Source of the DNA: Hirsutella rhossiliensis
Taxonomy: Eukaryota > Ascomycota > Sordariomycetes > Hypocreales > Ophiocordycipitaceae
Direction: 5' to 3'
NCBI RefSeq assembly: GCF_020360975.1
Contig: NW_025408671.1
Span: forward strand, 5,766,001-5,830,000
Length of the DNA stretch: 64,000 nucleotides
Position 1 is the first letter of the stretch. Each line of letters begins with the position of its first letter. Position numbers and translations under genes: made by a program. The notes beneath the pieces were generated by a model. It was not told the origin of the DNA. It was given only the letters and a program-made list of their open reading frames with translations, and searched no databases. This document shows positions 1 through 11,556 of the stretch, one piece after another.

Positions 1-3000
1 AGTATTTATAGGTATATTATAGTAAATCTATAAGTAAAAGGGGCTAGCTATAGCTATAGCGTTAATTTATATAATTAGCTTAGTAGATATTAAGAAAGCG
101 CTATAACTAAAGCGCCTTATATTAAAAGAGGAGCTATAGTAAGCTATCTTATTATAGTTTTATAACTTACTACCGCTCTTTTAAAAAAGTAAGGCTAATA
201 AGTTAAACCCTTATAAGCTAGGTATAGACTACTTAATACTACTCTATATAAGGGATAATAGTAAGGAGCTCCCCTTACTATTTAAGCTACTATATAGTAT
301 ATTATAAAAGGAACTATTAGTATTAAAGAAGACTCTTTTAGACCTCTATAATAAGGGATTTATTAAGGCTAGCTCCTTTAAAGTAATAGCTCTAGTTTTA
401 TTAATATAGAAGCTAAGGGGGGGGACTTCGCTTTTATATAAATTACTAAGTATTAAACGTAATTATATACTTAGACTAGTACCCCCTTTTACTTATAAGG
501 GAGACCCTTTATAACTTAGTAAAGGTAAAGTAGTTTATAAGGCTTAATATCGTTTAAGCGTTTTATAAGGTATAAATAGTATATAAGGGAGAGTAAAAGA
601 TAGCGTTTTATATAAGATATAGCTTATTTAAGTAGATAGTTACTCCCTTTAACTTAGTAGGTACCCTAGCTATATTTTAATATTATATTAACTTAGTATT
701 TAAAGGCTTCTTAGATAAGTTTATATTTATATATATAAATAATATTCTTATTTATTTAAGCGGGAGCTATAAAGACTATATATAAAAGGTATAGAAGGTA
801 TTAAACCGCTTAGCGGAGCACGGCTTATACCTAGACCTAGATAAGTATAAATTTAGCGTTAAGCGCGTTAAATACCTTAGCTTTATTATTATTAAGGGTA
901 TAAGTATATAAGTAAACCTAGCTAAGATTTAAGCTATTCGCGACTAAGCGACCTTAATATTATAATAAGGTATATAAAGCTTCCTTAGCTTTACTAACTA
1001 CTACTAAGTTTTTATTAAGGAGTTCTCGTAGATTATACTACCGCTTAATAAGCTAATAATGGATAGGGCCTATTTCTCTTAAGGACTTATATAAGTAGAG
1101 GCGTTCTAAGCCTTTAAGGACTTATTTTTATAGGCCTTAGTACTACTATAGTAAGACTTTAATAATCTATTAACTATAAAAGTAAACTATAATAGCTATA
1201 TACTTAAGGGAACCCTATCTTAAGAAGTAAAAGGGTAAAGGAAGCTAGTAGCGTTCTACTTATATTAGCTTACTATAGTAGAAAGGAACTACTTAATCTA
1301 TAATAAGAAGATATTAATAATTATTAGCTATTTTAAGTAATAATAAGCGTAGCTCTATAGCTATAAGAGCTTTAAGATCCTTATAAACTATAGGAACCTT
1401 AAATACTTTATAACTTAATAATACCTCTTAAAGTAATAAGCGCGCTAAGTAGAGTATCTCTTATACTTTTAGTTTTATATTAAGTATAAACTAAGTAAGG
1501 AGGCTATAATATTAAACGCTTTCTTATAAAAAGAGTAAGACTAGCTTACCTTTATAGACCTTAATATATAGGATATATAAATAATCTTAAATAAGGCGCT
1601 TTAGACTTACCTTAGCGTTACTTTATTAAGGGTAAAGGGCGACCCTTTAAGAGCGGCTAGGGTCCTAGCCCCCTTTAAAAGTATACTTAATATCCCTTAG
1701 TATATCTTTTAAGATAAGGAGCTCTAACGCTTATAAGACTAGCTAGCGGTATAAGATAGTATATATATAAGCGTATACTATACTATAAAGGTAAGGGCGC
1801 GCTCCCTTAACTATAGCCTTAAGTTAAAAGTCTAAGTAAGCGACTACTATATCGACCCCTATAGCTACCTTTACTATAAGAGTAAGCTATAGGTCTTAAG
1901 CGCGCTAGCAACGATAGAGGCTATAGCTAGGGCGGCCCCTTTAAAAGTTAAGAAGTAAGATAGGTTAAAAAGGTAGATTATATAGATAATCTATAACTTA
2001 AGCGTAATTAGCTACCTTAGCTATAAGGGTACTTTAATAGTAATTAGCTAGGACTTTTACTAGCTGCTTATAGTACTATATATCCGCTATTTCCTTTATA
2101 ACTATAATATCTATAGCCGCTTAAAGATTTAATAAGTACTTAAGAGAGGGCTATTAAAGTTACTACTAGTCCTTAACTAATTCTATATATATATATAGAT
2201 AGACTTTATTATAGACCTCCTTTTTATAGTAAGTAGTAACTATAACCTCTAAGTTATTAAGGACTATTTAAATAAGGAGGTAGTATTAAAGCTAATACTA
2301 TTTATAAAAGTAAAGACTTATATTAAGCGCTTTCTTTAGTACTATACTTACTTTTATTAATAGCTAGCTTTAATTACTAGTAATAAGGGCACTAATTAAA
2401 CTAGCTACTTTTAATAGTACCTTTATAAGCTACTTTAAGTTACTTGGTTACTAAGTATAGCTTATTACTTATAAACTAATAAAGGGCCTAAATGCTTTAA
2501 CTAAGAAGTATAAGCTTACCGTTAAAAGGTAATAGCTTATAACTAAGTAAACTAAGATAAGTAGCTTCTTATTACTTAGATAGCGTTTAATAGTAAGTTA
2601 AAATCCTTTATTAATATATCCCTCTTTCTTATACTATATAGGTTTAAACCGCTATTAGTATAGCTTATTACTATAAATATAAGTATAGAGCGCTACCTAG
2701 CTAGCTCTTTAAAAAGTAAGGCATTTACTTTTATATAGAAGCTATAATAAGTTATAGAGTTTTATTAATCCTTAATAGCGTTTACTACTTAAGATTAAGA
2801 GTAGTAAGCTAATAAGTCGCGGGATCTTATAAATATATTCGCGGTAAAAAATAAGGTCTAGCTAGACTTTTATAACTATAAGTTAATAAAGCTAAAGAAA
2901 AGGCTTAACTAGCTATACGCTAAGTATATAGTAAAGAGAGTACTAAGTCTATAAACTATAAAGCTAAAGGGGCTACTTTTTAATATCTATAATATAATTA

Positions 3001-3414
3001 ATATCGACCTTTTTTATCGCGCTATTATAGACCCCTTACTAAGCTAAGAGATAGTAGATCCTTAACTAGCGACTATCTTTATTAAAGAGAAGAAGGAGTT
3101 CTTAATAAAAGAGTTATAAGTAGCTTATTAAAAGAATATAGCCGCGGTAAGAGGTATAAAGTCCTCGTTAAGTAGCGCGACTACTAAGACTTAATATAGG
3201 AGCTAGATTTTAAGTTTAAGGGCGCGGTAGCTTTAGATAAGTTTAAGGCCCTTTATAGGCTAAGAAAGGAGAACGATAGCCTAGTAAGAGAAGCTACCCC
3301 TTTAGCGGTAAAGTAGCTAGTACCTTAAAGCGCGGGGGAGACTATACCTTACCCTTAAGAAAGCGGCGGGGTACTAAGCCTATAGCGGTCGCTATATTAA
3401 TATAAGTATTAAAC
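1..3414 (+). pseudogene. Ty3/gypsy pol remnant with chromodomain (element E), 5' end outside window
   Basis: Translating through stops gives a gypsy polyprotein in order: RT N-terminus (about 180-480), the RT active site at about 728-748 reading Y-I-N-N-I-L-I-Y (YIDD with both Asp changed to Asn), RNase H around 1250-1450, integrase with an M/I-D-F-I-x-D-L-P type motif at about 2175-2220, and a chromodomain at about 3140-3265 (K-V-L-V-K, then D-Y-x-D, then a decayed W-E-P). The chromodomain is the usual chromatin-targeting tail of fungal chromoviruses. The frame is broken by dozens of TAA/TAG, so it encodes nothing now. No LTR is seen on the right; the sequence stops abruptly at a foreign LTR fragment. 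It resembles the pol of element D but differs enough to be another copy or subfamily. Domain calls are firm; exact ends are approximate. Confidence 0.85.
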
Positions 3415-3636
3415 GGTATAAGTAATAAGTATAAGATTAAGTAATCGATAATATAAGCAAAAGGATTAGTTAAAGGAGTATAGGGTAGGATTTTATCTAG
3501 AATTTATAATAAGTATATAAAAGGCTAAATAATATATTAAAAGAATAGTATTATAAAAAATACTTTAAACTTACTTATTTTATCTACTACTCTTAAGGAA
3601 ATCCTTTATCTTTTATAAACTATTACTCGCCTACTA
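3415..3636 (-). repeat. Fragment of copia A LTR, inverted
   Basis: The reverse complement matches the 3' part of the 697-bp LTR of copia A (compare 23195-23420 and 28800-29030), including the stretch with ATCGATTAC and the block around TTATTTAGCCCC. About 460 bp of the LTR 5' part and the last ten bases are missing, and no target duplication is visible. This is a truncated remnant, not a clean solo LTR. Confidence 0.8.
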
Positions 3637-5600
3637 CTTTAGTAAGTAAAGGTAGCTTATTTTAAAGGGTATAATAATAAGAAGCTTATTTTTTAAGGTA
3701 AAGCTTTTAATATAATAGCTAAGGGTCTTCTTTAATTTTAAGCTTTTATTTAAATAATAAATTAAGAAGAAAGTAGCCTTTATATAAGCTACCTTTAAAG
3801 AACTATCTTACTTAACCTTTATATAAAAAGGCTTATTATTTAAAGCTTTTAAGTAGCTTTACTAAGCTTATATAACCTTTATAATAAACTATAAGGCCTA
3901 GCTTTAGTATAAGGGGCCTAAGACCCTTAAGAGCCTTATAAAGCCTTTTAAAAAGCTTTAAAACTAAGCTCTTTTAAAGGTCTTAAGGGCCTTTAAAGGA
4001 TCCCTTATTAAGGCTTTAAAAGCTAAAGCGGCCCTATTACTATTAAAGGTACTATTTAAAAGGGTATACCTTTCTTATACCCTTTAAACCTTATACTTTT
4101 TACTTAGTTACCTTATAAAGTAAGCTTATAACCTAGCTATATAAGATAACCTTACTAACTTAAGCTTTAACTTAAGGGCCTTAAGCTATATTAGGCCTTA
4201 TATATAGCTCTTTTACCTCCTTAAAGGCCTAGTAGCTATTATAGGACCTAATTATAACTTAGAAAAAAGGAAAGCTAGCTAAGAGCCCTTATAAGCCTTA
4301 GCGCTAAAGGTCTTTATTATAATAATAAAGGCCTTTAAGCCCTTAGCTAAGAAGTAATATTAACGCTTCTTAGCTAGCTTAGCTAGCTTAAAAGACTTTA
4401 AGTTATAGCTCTTAGCCTTTTATATTAATAGCTTTAAGGGGTGCTTTAAAGGGTCTTTTATAAAGACTAATACTTACTCTTTTTATAAAATAAGCCTAGA
4501 AAATAAGCTTATTAAAGTATATTATAAGACCTTAGGGCCCTTAATTAAAGTAGCTAATATAAAGCTATTTATAATACTAAGGGTCTTAGAAGACTTAGCT
4601 AAAAGGCCTTAGCCTTTAGGGCTTAGCCCCCTTAACCCCCTTATAAAGGCTTATATTTTTATAGATAGCTAAGCTACTATAAGGAAGGTTATAGGTTTCT
4701 TAGACCTAGCTATATATATTAAAAGGCTCTTATTTAGCTTAGAAGCCTTTTATAATATATAGCTATATTAGTACCTTAGCTACCTAAGGATCTTTAGTAA
4801 TAAGCTAGCTAACTAGCTAGCTAAAAAAGGCTTAAGGGCTCTTACTTAAGGGATCCCTTTAGTCTTTATTAGCTACTTATAAAGAATAGTTTAGTAACTT
4901 ACTAAGGACTATTAAAAGGGCCTTTAAGCTACTAAGGCGGCTAAAGGCTTTAAGGCTAAGGGCTTAAGTAAGTACTATATATTTATTTAAAAGACCCCCC
5001 GCCTAGCCCTTAGCTTAGAAAATAACCTTATAAGGAGGCTTAGGCTAACCTTCTTAGCTTTTTACTAGCTCTTCTTTAAAGCTAGCTTCTTATTTTCCTT
5101 CTTAAAAAGGACTAATAAGGTAAACTAAGATAACTACTACTATAGCTAAGGAAGGTATATAGCTAAGCACCTTATCTTAAGGTACTTAAACTATAAGAAG
5201 GAAAGAGAGGTCCTTTACTAAACCTTTAAGAGATAGAAAGGGGCCCTAAGCCTACTTATTTTTTATAGCTTTAAGGAAGAAAGGGAAGCCCCTTTAACCT
5301 TCTTAGCTAAAATAAAGATAGGGATAGCTAAGTAGATTAAAAAGGAGTAACCTAGGGGCCCTAGGGCCCTTAAGGAGGAAAATCACTATATAGGAAGAAC
5401 TAAACTAACCTTTCTTTTATTATTACTTTTATAGCTACCCCTTCCTTAATTAGTTATAAGCCCCTAGGCTCTATAGCTAGCTAGGACTACTAATAAGGGT
5501 CTAGGCCCTTACTAGCCTTACTATAGCCTTAAAGGCTATATATAAGTAATAATATAAAAAGGAATTTTACCTTAGTTTTTTTATAAGGTTAAGAAAGAAG
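3637..5600 (+). pseudogene. LINE ORF2 C-terminal remnant with RNase H (LINE F)
   Basis: One frame, read through TAA/TAG, gives a LINE ORF2 C-terminus. The RNase H core reads F-I-D-S-[Q]-A-T-I-R at about 4655-4690, and the closing part reads N-K-L-A-N-[Q]-L-A-K-K-G at about 4797-4832, the counterpart of the family motif G-N-E-x-A-D-x-x-A-K. Further on, at about 5110-5210, there is a Cys/His cluster region ending in H-L-I-L-R-x-L-N-Y, as in the terminal zinc motif of fungal Tad1-like elements. The part upstream (3637-4500) should be the RT C-terminus but is too decayed for motif calls. RT proper, endonuclease and ORF1 are absent; the left end abuts the copia A LTR fragment. The last 120 bases before 5727 hold nothing I recognise. 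It differs from LINE1/LINE2, whose ORF2 has no RNase H. Confidence 0.7.
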
Positions 5601-5726
5601 CGACTTTACTTTAAATCCTTTTTATAAATATAAGGTCTTAATTATAAATCTTAACTTCTTTTAAAGTAATTATCTTTAAAAGGCTATAATCTTATAAAAT
5701 CCTAATCTTATAGTTTAAGGTCTATC

Positions 5727-5824
5727 TATTGCGAAGACTATTACGCTACGTAGGTAAAAGTAGAACGCGCGCTCCGATAAGTGCGCTATAAATAATATAT
5801 ATCTAGTAACCGCGTCTTCCGATA
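5727..5824 (-). repeat. TRIM LTR (3' LTR in element orientation)
   Basis: 98 bp, same length as its partner at 6020-6117 and alignable end to end. The differences are mainly C/T and G/A transitions as expected from RIP. Confidence 0.8.
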
Positions 5825-6002
5825 TACCCCCTTAGGGATCGCGGCTCCGCCGGGAGCCCTAGTCCGTAGCTTAAGACGCGGGAGTCGAATACTAAGCGCC
5901 GCGCTAATAACCTAAGGAAATCTAAGAGAGGTAGTTGCCTATAGGGGATTAAACCCCGCACCGCGCGTAGTTACTAGAAGTTATAGGGGTAGTATGCTAT
6001 CC

Positions 6003-6019
6003 CCTCCTAGGCTTATAAC
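6003..6019 (-). other. TRIM primer-binding site for half tRNA-iMet
   Basis: On the minus strand GTTATAAGCCTAGGAGG follows the LTR directly. In the lightly mutated copia B2 the same site reads GTTATGAGCCCGGGAGG, complementary to the anticodon arm of initiator tRNA-Met. Confidence 0.65.
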
Positions 6020-6117
6020 TATCGCGAAGACTATTGCGCTATATAGGTAAAAGTAGAACGCGCGCTCTAATAGGTACGCTATAAATAATATATATCTAGT
6101 AACCGGGTCTTTTAATA
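6020..6117 (-). repeat. TRIM LTR (5' LTR in element orientation)
   Basis: 98-bp partner of 5727-5824. On the minus strand it ends next to the primer-binding site at about 6003-6019. Confidence 0.8.
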
Positions 6118-6122
6118 CTATC

Positions 6123-7584
6123 TATATATTTATAAAAGGAGTTTACCTCTTATAGATCTAAAGCTCTCTTTCTTTAGGGTTTCTTTTATTAAGTTAGTAT
6201 CTTAGTATAGTTTTATAAGTTCCTTAGACTTTTATTTAGCTAGTTCTTTAGCTAGATCTACCTTAGCTAGTATTTTCTTAGGTAGGTTAATTTATAAAAC
6301 CTATATCTTATTACTAAGGTCTTTTAGTATTCCTAAGTACTATCCTTTCTTAAATCTAATATATTAAGTATTAGTATTAACTACTATAACTAGATTTATA
6401 CCTTAAATTAAGTTATATATTAATAATAAGTTCTTTAAGAAAAATACTATATCTTAATCTCTTAGTATATTATTAACTTATACTAAGAAGTGTTTTATTT
6501 TATATATAAGGGCGTTAATATTAGCTTAGTATATAACTTAATAATAAATTATATAGCCTTACTAAGTTAAGTAAGCTATAAATATTAAGTTACTATATAA
6601 GCTAATAAATATTATTCCCTTAAAGATTAAGATATTAACCTTATTTAATAAAAGGAAATCTTATTTAAGTAATATTCTTATAGATAGGGTTTAAACTACT
6701 TAAAATTAATAGTAAATTACCTAACCTTTAATTCTATTCTTTATTTACCTAAGATATTAATTATTAAGGTCGCTTATCCTTTAGTTTAGCTTTTCCTTAT
6801 ACTAAATAGTAAGACTTACTAAGTTATATTAAGGGTTATATTATTAAAGTATTTAAGCTAGTTTTCTTTAACTATAAAGTAAGCTATACTAAGTTCTATA
6901 TATATATTTAATAATTAGTTATTTAAGCTTTTAGTTTTAAAGATAGATATTTAAGCGAATATAAATTATAATAGATTTATTAAATTTAATATTTTAGTTT
7001 ATAGTACTACTTTTATAGTTAGCTAGCTCCTTATTATTTTAAATAAACTACTTAGTATTATAAGTTCTACCTTTATTATATTAAGAATAAATAAGGTCTT
7101 ATCTTTTATTTCTTTAATTTCTTTTTTATATTTATAGCTATATTTTTATCTTCTAGCCCTTTATCTTAGGTATATAAGATTTAGTTTTATATTTCCTATA
7201 AAAGTTATATCTTACCTTAGTTATTAGTTAGCGCCGCTTAAAGCTACTAAGCGAGGTTAATAATAATTAGATATTCCTAAGTATCCTCTTTTAATTTTAA
7301 GTCCTAAGGCTAAAATCTAGTTTAATAACTAGTTAACTAGTTTAATATTAAGCTTATATTTACTTAATAAGAGTTATTTTATTTTAATATAGTTATTATA
7401 TTTCTCTTTTATTAAAGTTATCTTTATTCCTAGGGTTTCTAACTAGTTAGTTTAGCTATAAATAAAGTAAGGTTTATTAAAACCTTAATCTTAATTTTAT
7501 ATAATCCGCTTTATATATATTCTTTTACTATATTACTTATTTTCCTTTATAAGCTAACTATTAGCTTAGTTTTTAACTATAAAA
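6123..7584. other. Unidentified very AT-rich segment X, left half
   Basis: Heavily RIPped sequence with no family I can name. The minus strand can be read as a long run interrupted only by TAA/TAG, but RIP depletes TGA everywhere, so this is weak evidence for coding. It is interrupted on its left by the TRIM and on its right by LINE1, and continues at 47139 with a 12-bp duplication (7573-7584 and 47127-47138, one mismatch). No terminal repeats were found. Probably an old transposon fragment; otherwise old intergenic sequence. Confidence 0.4.
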
Positions 7585-10500
7585 TATTATTATTATTATT
7601 ATTAAGATTATACTAAGGACCTAGCTAAAGGTATCTAGAACTTTAATATTAAATAAAAGGGAAAAACTAAAGTACTTAAAGGAAAACCCTCCCTTCTTTT
7701 AGTATAAGTCTACCTTAAACGAGGTTATAGTAGTAGTATATAGGAGATTTATACTAGCTATTATAAGCTTCTCTTATATATTTATATTTTAGTATAGGCC
7801 CTTTTAGGCTATAGCCGCTACTATTCTAAGCGGCTACGGCCGAAGCTCGCTAGCTTAGGCCTAGGGTTATAAGTAATAGTCTCTCTTTAAGGGCCTAACT
7901 TATAAGCGCCTTTATTTTTTATAGCTCTTATATTACTACTATATAGCCGCGGCCGCGTTAGCCTATCGGTCTATTAGTTAGTAAGGTAGGTAATATCTAG
8001 TTACTAGGCCGAGTATTAATATAGGTCGCTCTTAAGTAGGGCTAGCTAATTAAAATTTAGTTAGCTAGCTCTACTAATTAAAAATCGGTTCTTATTTAGC
8101 TACGCGATTTTTAATTAAGGGCGCGGCGGCCTATATTTACTATCTATTATATAGTTATTAATTATACGCGCTTAGCTCGCGTATATATATACTTATCCTC
8201 CCCCCTTAGTTTAATCCTACCTCCTTTTACCTCTCTATTTATTATCTCTTTTATAGGCCTTAATTCCCTACCTATATTATTTCTATATCCTTAGGTCTCC
8301 CTAGTACTATATTTAATTCGTTTACTATTATATTATAATATTTAACTAAGAAGCTAACTTAAGTAATAGTAGCCTACTTCCTTTAAAACCCCTTCTTTAT
8401 AAGAAAGTCGCTACTATAGCGAGATTAAAGCGCTCTATCTTATATTTTATATATATCGGGCGTATTATTAATAAGCTTACTTATAAGTCCTTTACTGGCT
8501 ATTAAAACTAGTCTTATAAGTATTAGTCTTAGTCTTATCTTAAGTTAGTCTTACCTTTAGTACTTTTCGCTAACTTTACTAGCTATAAAGGCTAAAGTAT
8601 ATATTACTTATACTAACTTTAATTAGTTTTATTATTAAGTAAATAACCTTACCTTATTATAGTATAGTCTAAGTTTAATACTAATTTATATTTTAGATTA
8701 CCTTTAAAGGTAAGAAGGCCGCTTATACCTTTAACTAGGCTTAGTCTAAGGTTAATAGCCCTTCCTTTATTAAGGGCTTAGTATAAGAGCGCCTTTACTA
8801 TACTATTCTAAAAACTTATATTTACGCTAGTTAAAAGGCCCTTATAGCTAAGGGTAAGGGTATATTAAGTAAGTCTACCTTTAGTTTAGCTATAGTTACT
8901 AAGAATATTAAGACGCTTACCTTAGCTTTTACTTATTTTATAAATAATACCCGCTATATATATAAGTCCTTAGAAAAGTACCTAAGTAAGTTTAGTAATA
9001 CTATTAAGACCTTAGCTTAGGTTAAGCTTAAGTTACTCTTAGTTACTTAAAAGACTCTTATAGTAGTTAATAATCTCGCTAACTATTTCTATTTTATTAT
9101 TAGTAATAACTATAATAGTAAGGATAATAGTTTTAATCTTACTAAGCTTAGTCTAGCCTTAGCTCTTTTTAATAAGGGGAAGGGTAAGGGTAAAGGTAAA
9201 GGTAAAGGTAAAGCGGCTATTATATTTAAAGCTTTATTTAAGGCTAAGGCTAAGGAGTCCGCCGCTATCCTTATACCTATAGTTATCTTAAAGATAGTAT
9301 AGGATCCTATTATATTACCTTTTATTACCTTTTCTTAGCTTTAACGCTAAGCTATAGCTTAGTAGTTCTCTTATTACTAAGCTTACCTTAAAGCGTTCTT
9401 ATCTTATATTACTTAGCGACCTTACTGCTACTCTTAACTTTATTTAGTAGCGTTTTTATAGCTATAGCAGTTTAGTCTTAGCTAAGATTATTACTAGTCT
9501 TAACCTTAATTAGATCTATAGTTATAGTATAGGCTATAATTAACGCCTCCGCGCTACTATTAGTATAGGTCTTACTTTAATATAGACCTTAGTTATTACT
9601 TAATCTTATAAGTTAGTTATTTAAGCTAGCTTTAGTTTAAGTTTAAGGTCGGGCTTAGCTAAGCGTTATTAAGCTTCTTATAATAATAGTAGTCCCTATA
9701 TACCTTATAAGTCTTAGGTTACTCCCTCTTATACCTTATATACTACCTTAAGAAGGTCTTATTATTCCTATTACGATAATAAGGTAAACGTTATTACTAA
9801 TATATTAAGCTAAGGTTATAGTTTAAGGGCTAGTTATTAGCTCTATCTTAGTTTAGTTTTAAGTTAGGTCTTATTTAGTTATAGTCTTTTAGTAGTAGGT
9901 TTTATTTTATAGCTATTAAGGCTAGCTTAGTTAAGTCTTATTAGTTCTATTTAGTTTATAGTTTAAGTAGTAAGGTTTATACTTAATTTAAGTTTAGTTT
10001 AGTCGATACTATAGTCTTATTATTATAAGTCCTTTCCCTTTCTTAAGTTACTTTAATAAGGAAGGTAGTTAGCTAAGGTAGTCTTAATTAAGGCCGCTTT
10101 ATCTTTAGTATAGCCCTAGTCTTATTATCCGGTATATTTATATATAGCCTTTAAGCTAGGTTAAACTAATAAAGCTTACTTAAGTAAAAGAACTATTATA
10201 CTAATAGCGCTACTATTTCTTTCCTTTAAAGGCCCGCTTTTATATTACTTATATCCTAGGCCTATATTAAAAAGGACTCCCTTATCTTTACTATTAATAG
10301 ATAGTTAATTATTATATAGTAGATAGTATCTTATTTTTATTTATAAGTATATATTAATAAGACTATACTAAGGACCTATTAATTAAAAAAGAAGTTATTA
10401 AGCTTAATCTTTCTTATATATATCTAAGTAATTATTATACTAATATACTTAAGGAGGCCTTTATAACGGTCTAGCGTTATTACCTTATTAAACTATAGTA

Positions 10501-10928
10501 AGAAGTTAAAAAGGTAAAGGGTAGTTTAGTATTATTAAATCGCGTTTTCCTTAGCGTTTTATTAAGCGGCCTATTCCTTATTTAGCCTTTTAAGCGACTT
10601 AGCTTTATCTAGGAGGTCGTTTAATCCTATCTAGCTCTAGACCCCTCTTATCTCCTTTACGAGGGGGGGCTTACTAGGTAGTAGCGCCGCTAAGGGCCTA
10701 TTTTCTCTTTAGTATCGCTTCTTTTTAAATATATCCGCGACCGCGTTAAACGTATATTAAATTTAGCTTAAGAGCCTTAAGTCCTTTAACCTTTAAAGGG
10801 TATCTATTATTCTTTAGTTTAGGTAAAAGTTAATTAAGGGTACCTAAGCTTTTACTTTTACTTAATAGACTAAGGTTATACGGTAAGCGCTTATTACTAC
10901 TTAAAGGTAAGCTAACTAGTTTTATACT
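7585..10928 (-). mobile_element. LINE1 segment 1: 3' tail, long 3' region and ORF2 C-terminus
   Basis: Matches 49758-53085 of LINE2. The TAA-type tail is at 7585-7605 and the last ~170 bp are shared with the SINE at 17717-17885. ORF2 (minus) ends around 10000-10100 by comparison with LINE2, after a part resembling the LINE C-terminus in which L-T-x-x-R-T-G-x-x-x-L precedes the terminal Cys/His motif. The remaining ~2.4 kb up to the tail has no minus-strand domain I recognise. The plus strand contains a long Lys/Gly-rich quasi-frame (about 8560-9700). Confidence 0.7.
9181..9217. repeat. GGTAAA hexamer microsatellite in LINE1
   Basis: About six GGTAAG/GGTAAA units in tandem. LINE2 has a shorter run at the matching place (about 51349-51373), so the tract predates both insertions and its length differs between copies. 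Confidence 0.8.
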
Positions 10929-11414
10929 TATCGCGAAGCGTAACTTAATTTCGTAGTTCTTAGAGATATCCCTTAGTAAAAGGGATTAAGGAAGCTAAAA
11001 ATACTTAGTATAAAAGAAGGAAGAAAGAGCTAAAAAGAGGTATAGAAAAAAAGGTAAGGGTATAAAGGGAAGTAAAAGTAGTAATAGCTTCCTATAAAGG
11101 TAGTAAGAGATAAGATAGATATACTAGTAATAGCTAGAAAAGAAGGGAAAAACTAGTAAAAAGCTTAGTAGTTAAAATAATATTAATAGCTTCTTTAAGT
11201 AAGATCTTCTTTATTAATTAAGATACTAAATAAGTATAAAGAGGGGCGTTAAATAAAGGAAAGAAGGAGAATAAAGGCAATATAATAATTACTCCCTTAC
11301 TATAATTACTACCTTTATAGGAATTAAATATCTCTACCCTACCTATCTAACCCCTTACTTTTAATTTTACCTTTATATATTTTATATATACTTCTTATAT
11401 CTCTTTATATAAGA
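10929..11414 (+). repeat. Copia B1 5' LTR
   Basis: Begins TATCGCGAAG (TGTCGCGAAG in B2) and ends TATATAAGA, the decayed form of CTTCGCGAGA, so the LTR has 9-10 bp inverted ends. The primer-binding site follows at 11415. Confidence 0.88.
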
Positions 11415-11431
11415 GTTATAAGCCTAGGAGG
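11415..11431 (+). other. Copia B1 primer-binding site (half tRNA-iMet)
   Basis: GTTATAAGCCTAGGAGG directly after the LTR, the RIP-altered form of the GTTATGAGCCCGGGAGG of B2. It is complementary to the anticodon arm and loop of initiator tRNA-Met, with CAT as the anticodon complement of ATG. Confidence 0.7.
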
Positions 11432-11556
11432 AATAGTATTCTTATACCTTCTAGCTACTATAAAAGGCACCTTTCTTATATCCTTTATAGCTTCCTTTTA
11501 CCCCTCTTATTAAAAAAGCTAATTTATAACTAACTTTTCTACCCTTCCTTATAATA

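Larger units (their letters stand above)
5727..6117 (-). mobile_element. TRIM: miniature LTR retroelement, 391 bp
   Basis: Two 98-bp direct repeats (5727-5824 and 6020-6117) flank a 195-bp interior, and the whole is bounded by a 5-bp target duplication CTATC (5722-5726 and 6118-6122). Each repeat has short inverted ends (TATCGCGAAGAC and GTCTTCCGATA). Reading on the minus strand, the base after the 5' repeat begins GTTATAAGCCTAGGAGG, the same RIP-altered primer-binding site as in copia B1, and the base before the 3' repeat is a purine run TAAGGGGG. The interior is too short to code for gag or pol. These are the defining traits of a terminal-repeat retrotransposon in miniature; copia B is the likely source of its proteins because PBS and LTR ends agree. 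The GC-rich interior is much less AT-rich than its surroundings. Confidence 0.8.

Noticed and set aside
5821..5960. Possible tRNA gene (GAGTCGAATAC resembles a T-loop)
   Set aside because: No matching acceptor, D-arm or anticodon arm could be folded around it; the stretch is the interior of the TRIM.
5731..6118. The 98-bp direct repeat as a simple tandem duplication or CRISPR-like array
   Set aside because: Only two copies, 195-bp spacer, target duplication outside and PBS/PPT inside fit a TRIM.
7585..10928. Reading the 7.4-kb LINE as a plus-strand element because of a long Lys/Gly-rich frame
   Set aside because: Endonuclease, FADD box, RT C-terminus and the TAA tail all place it on the minus strand.
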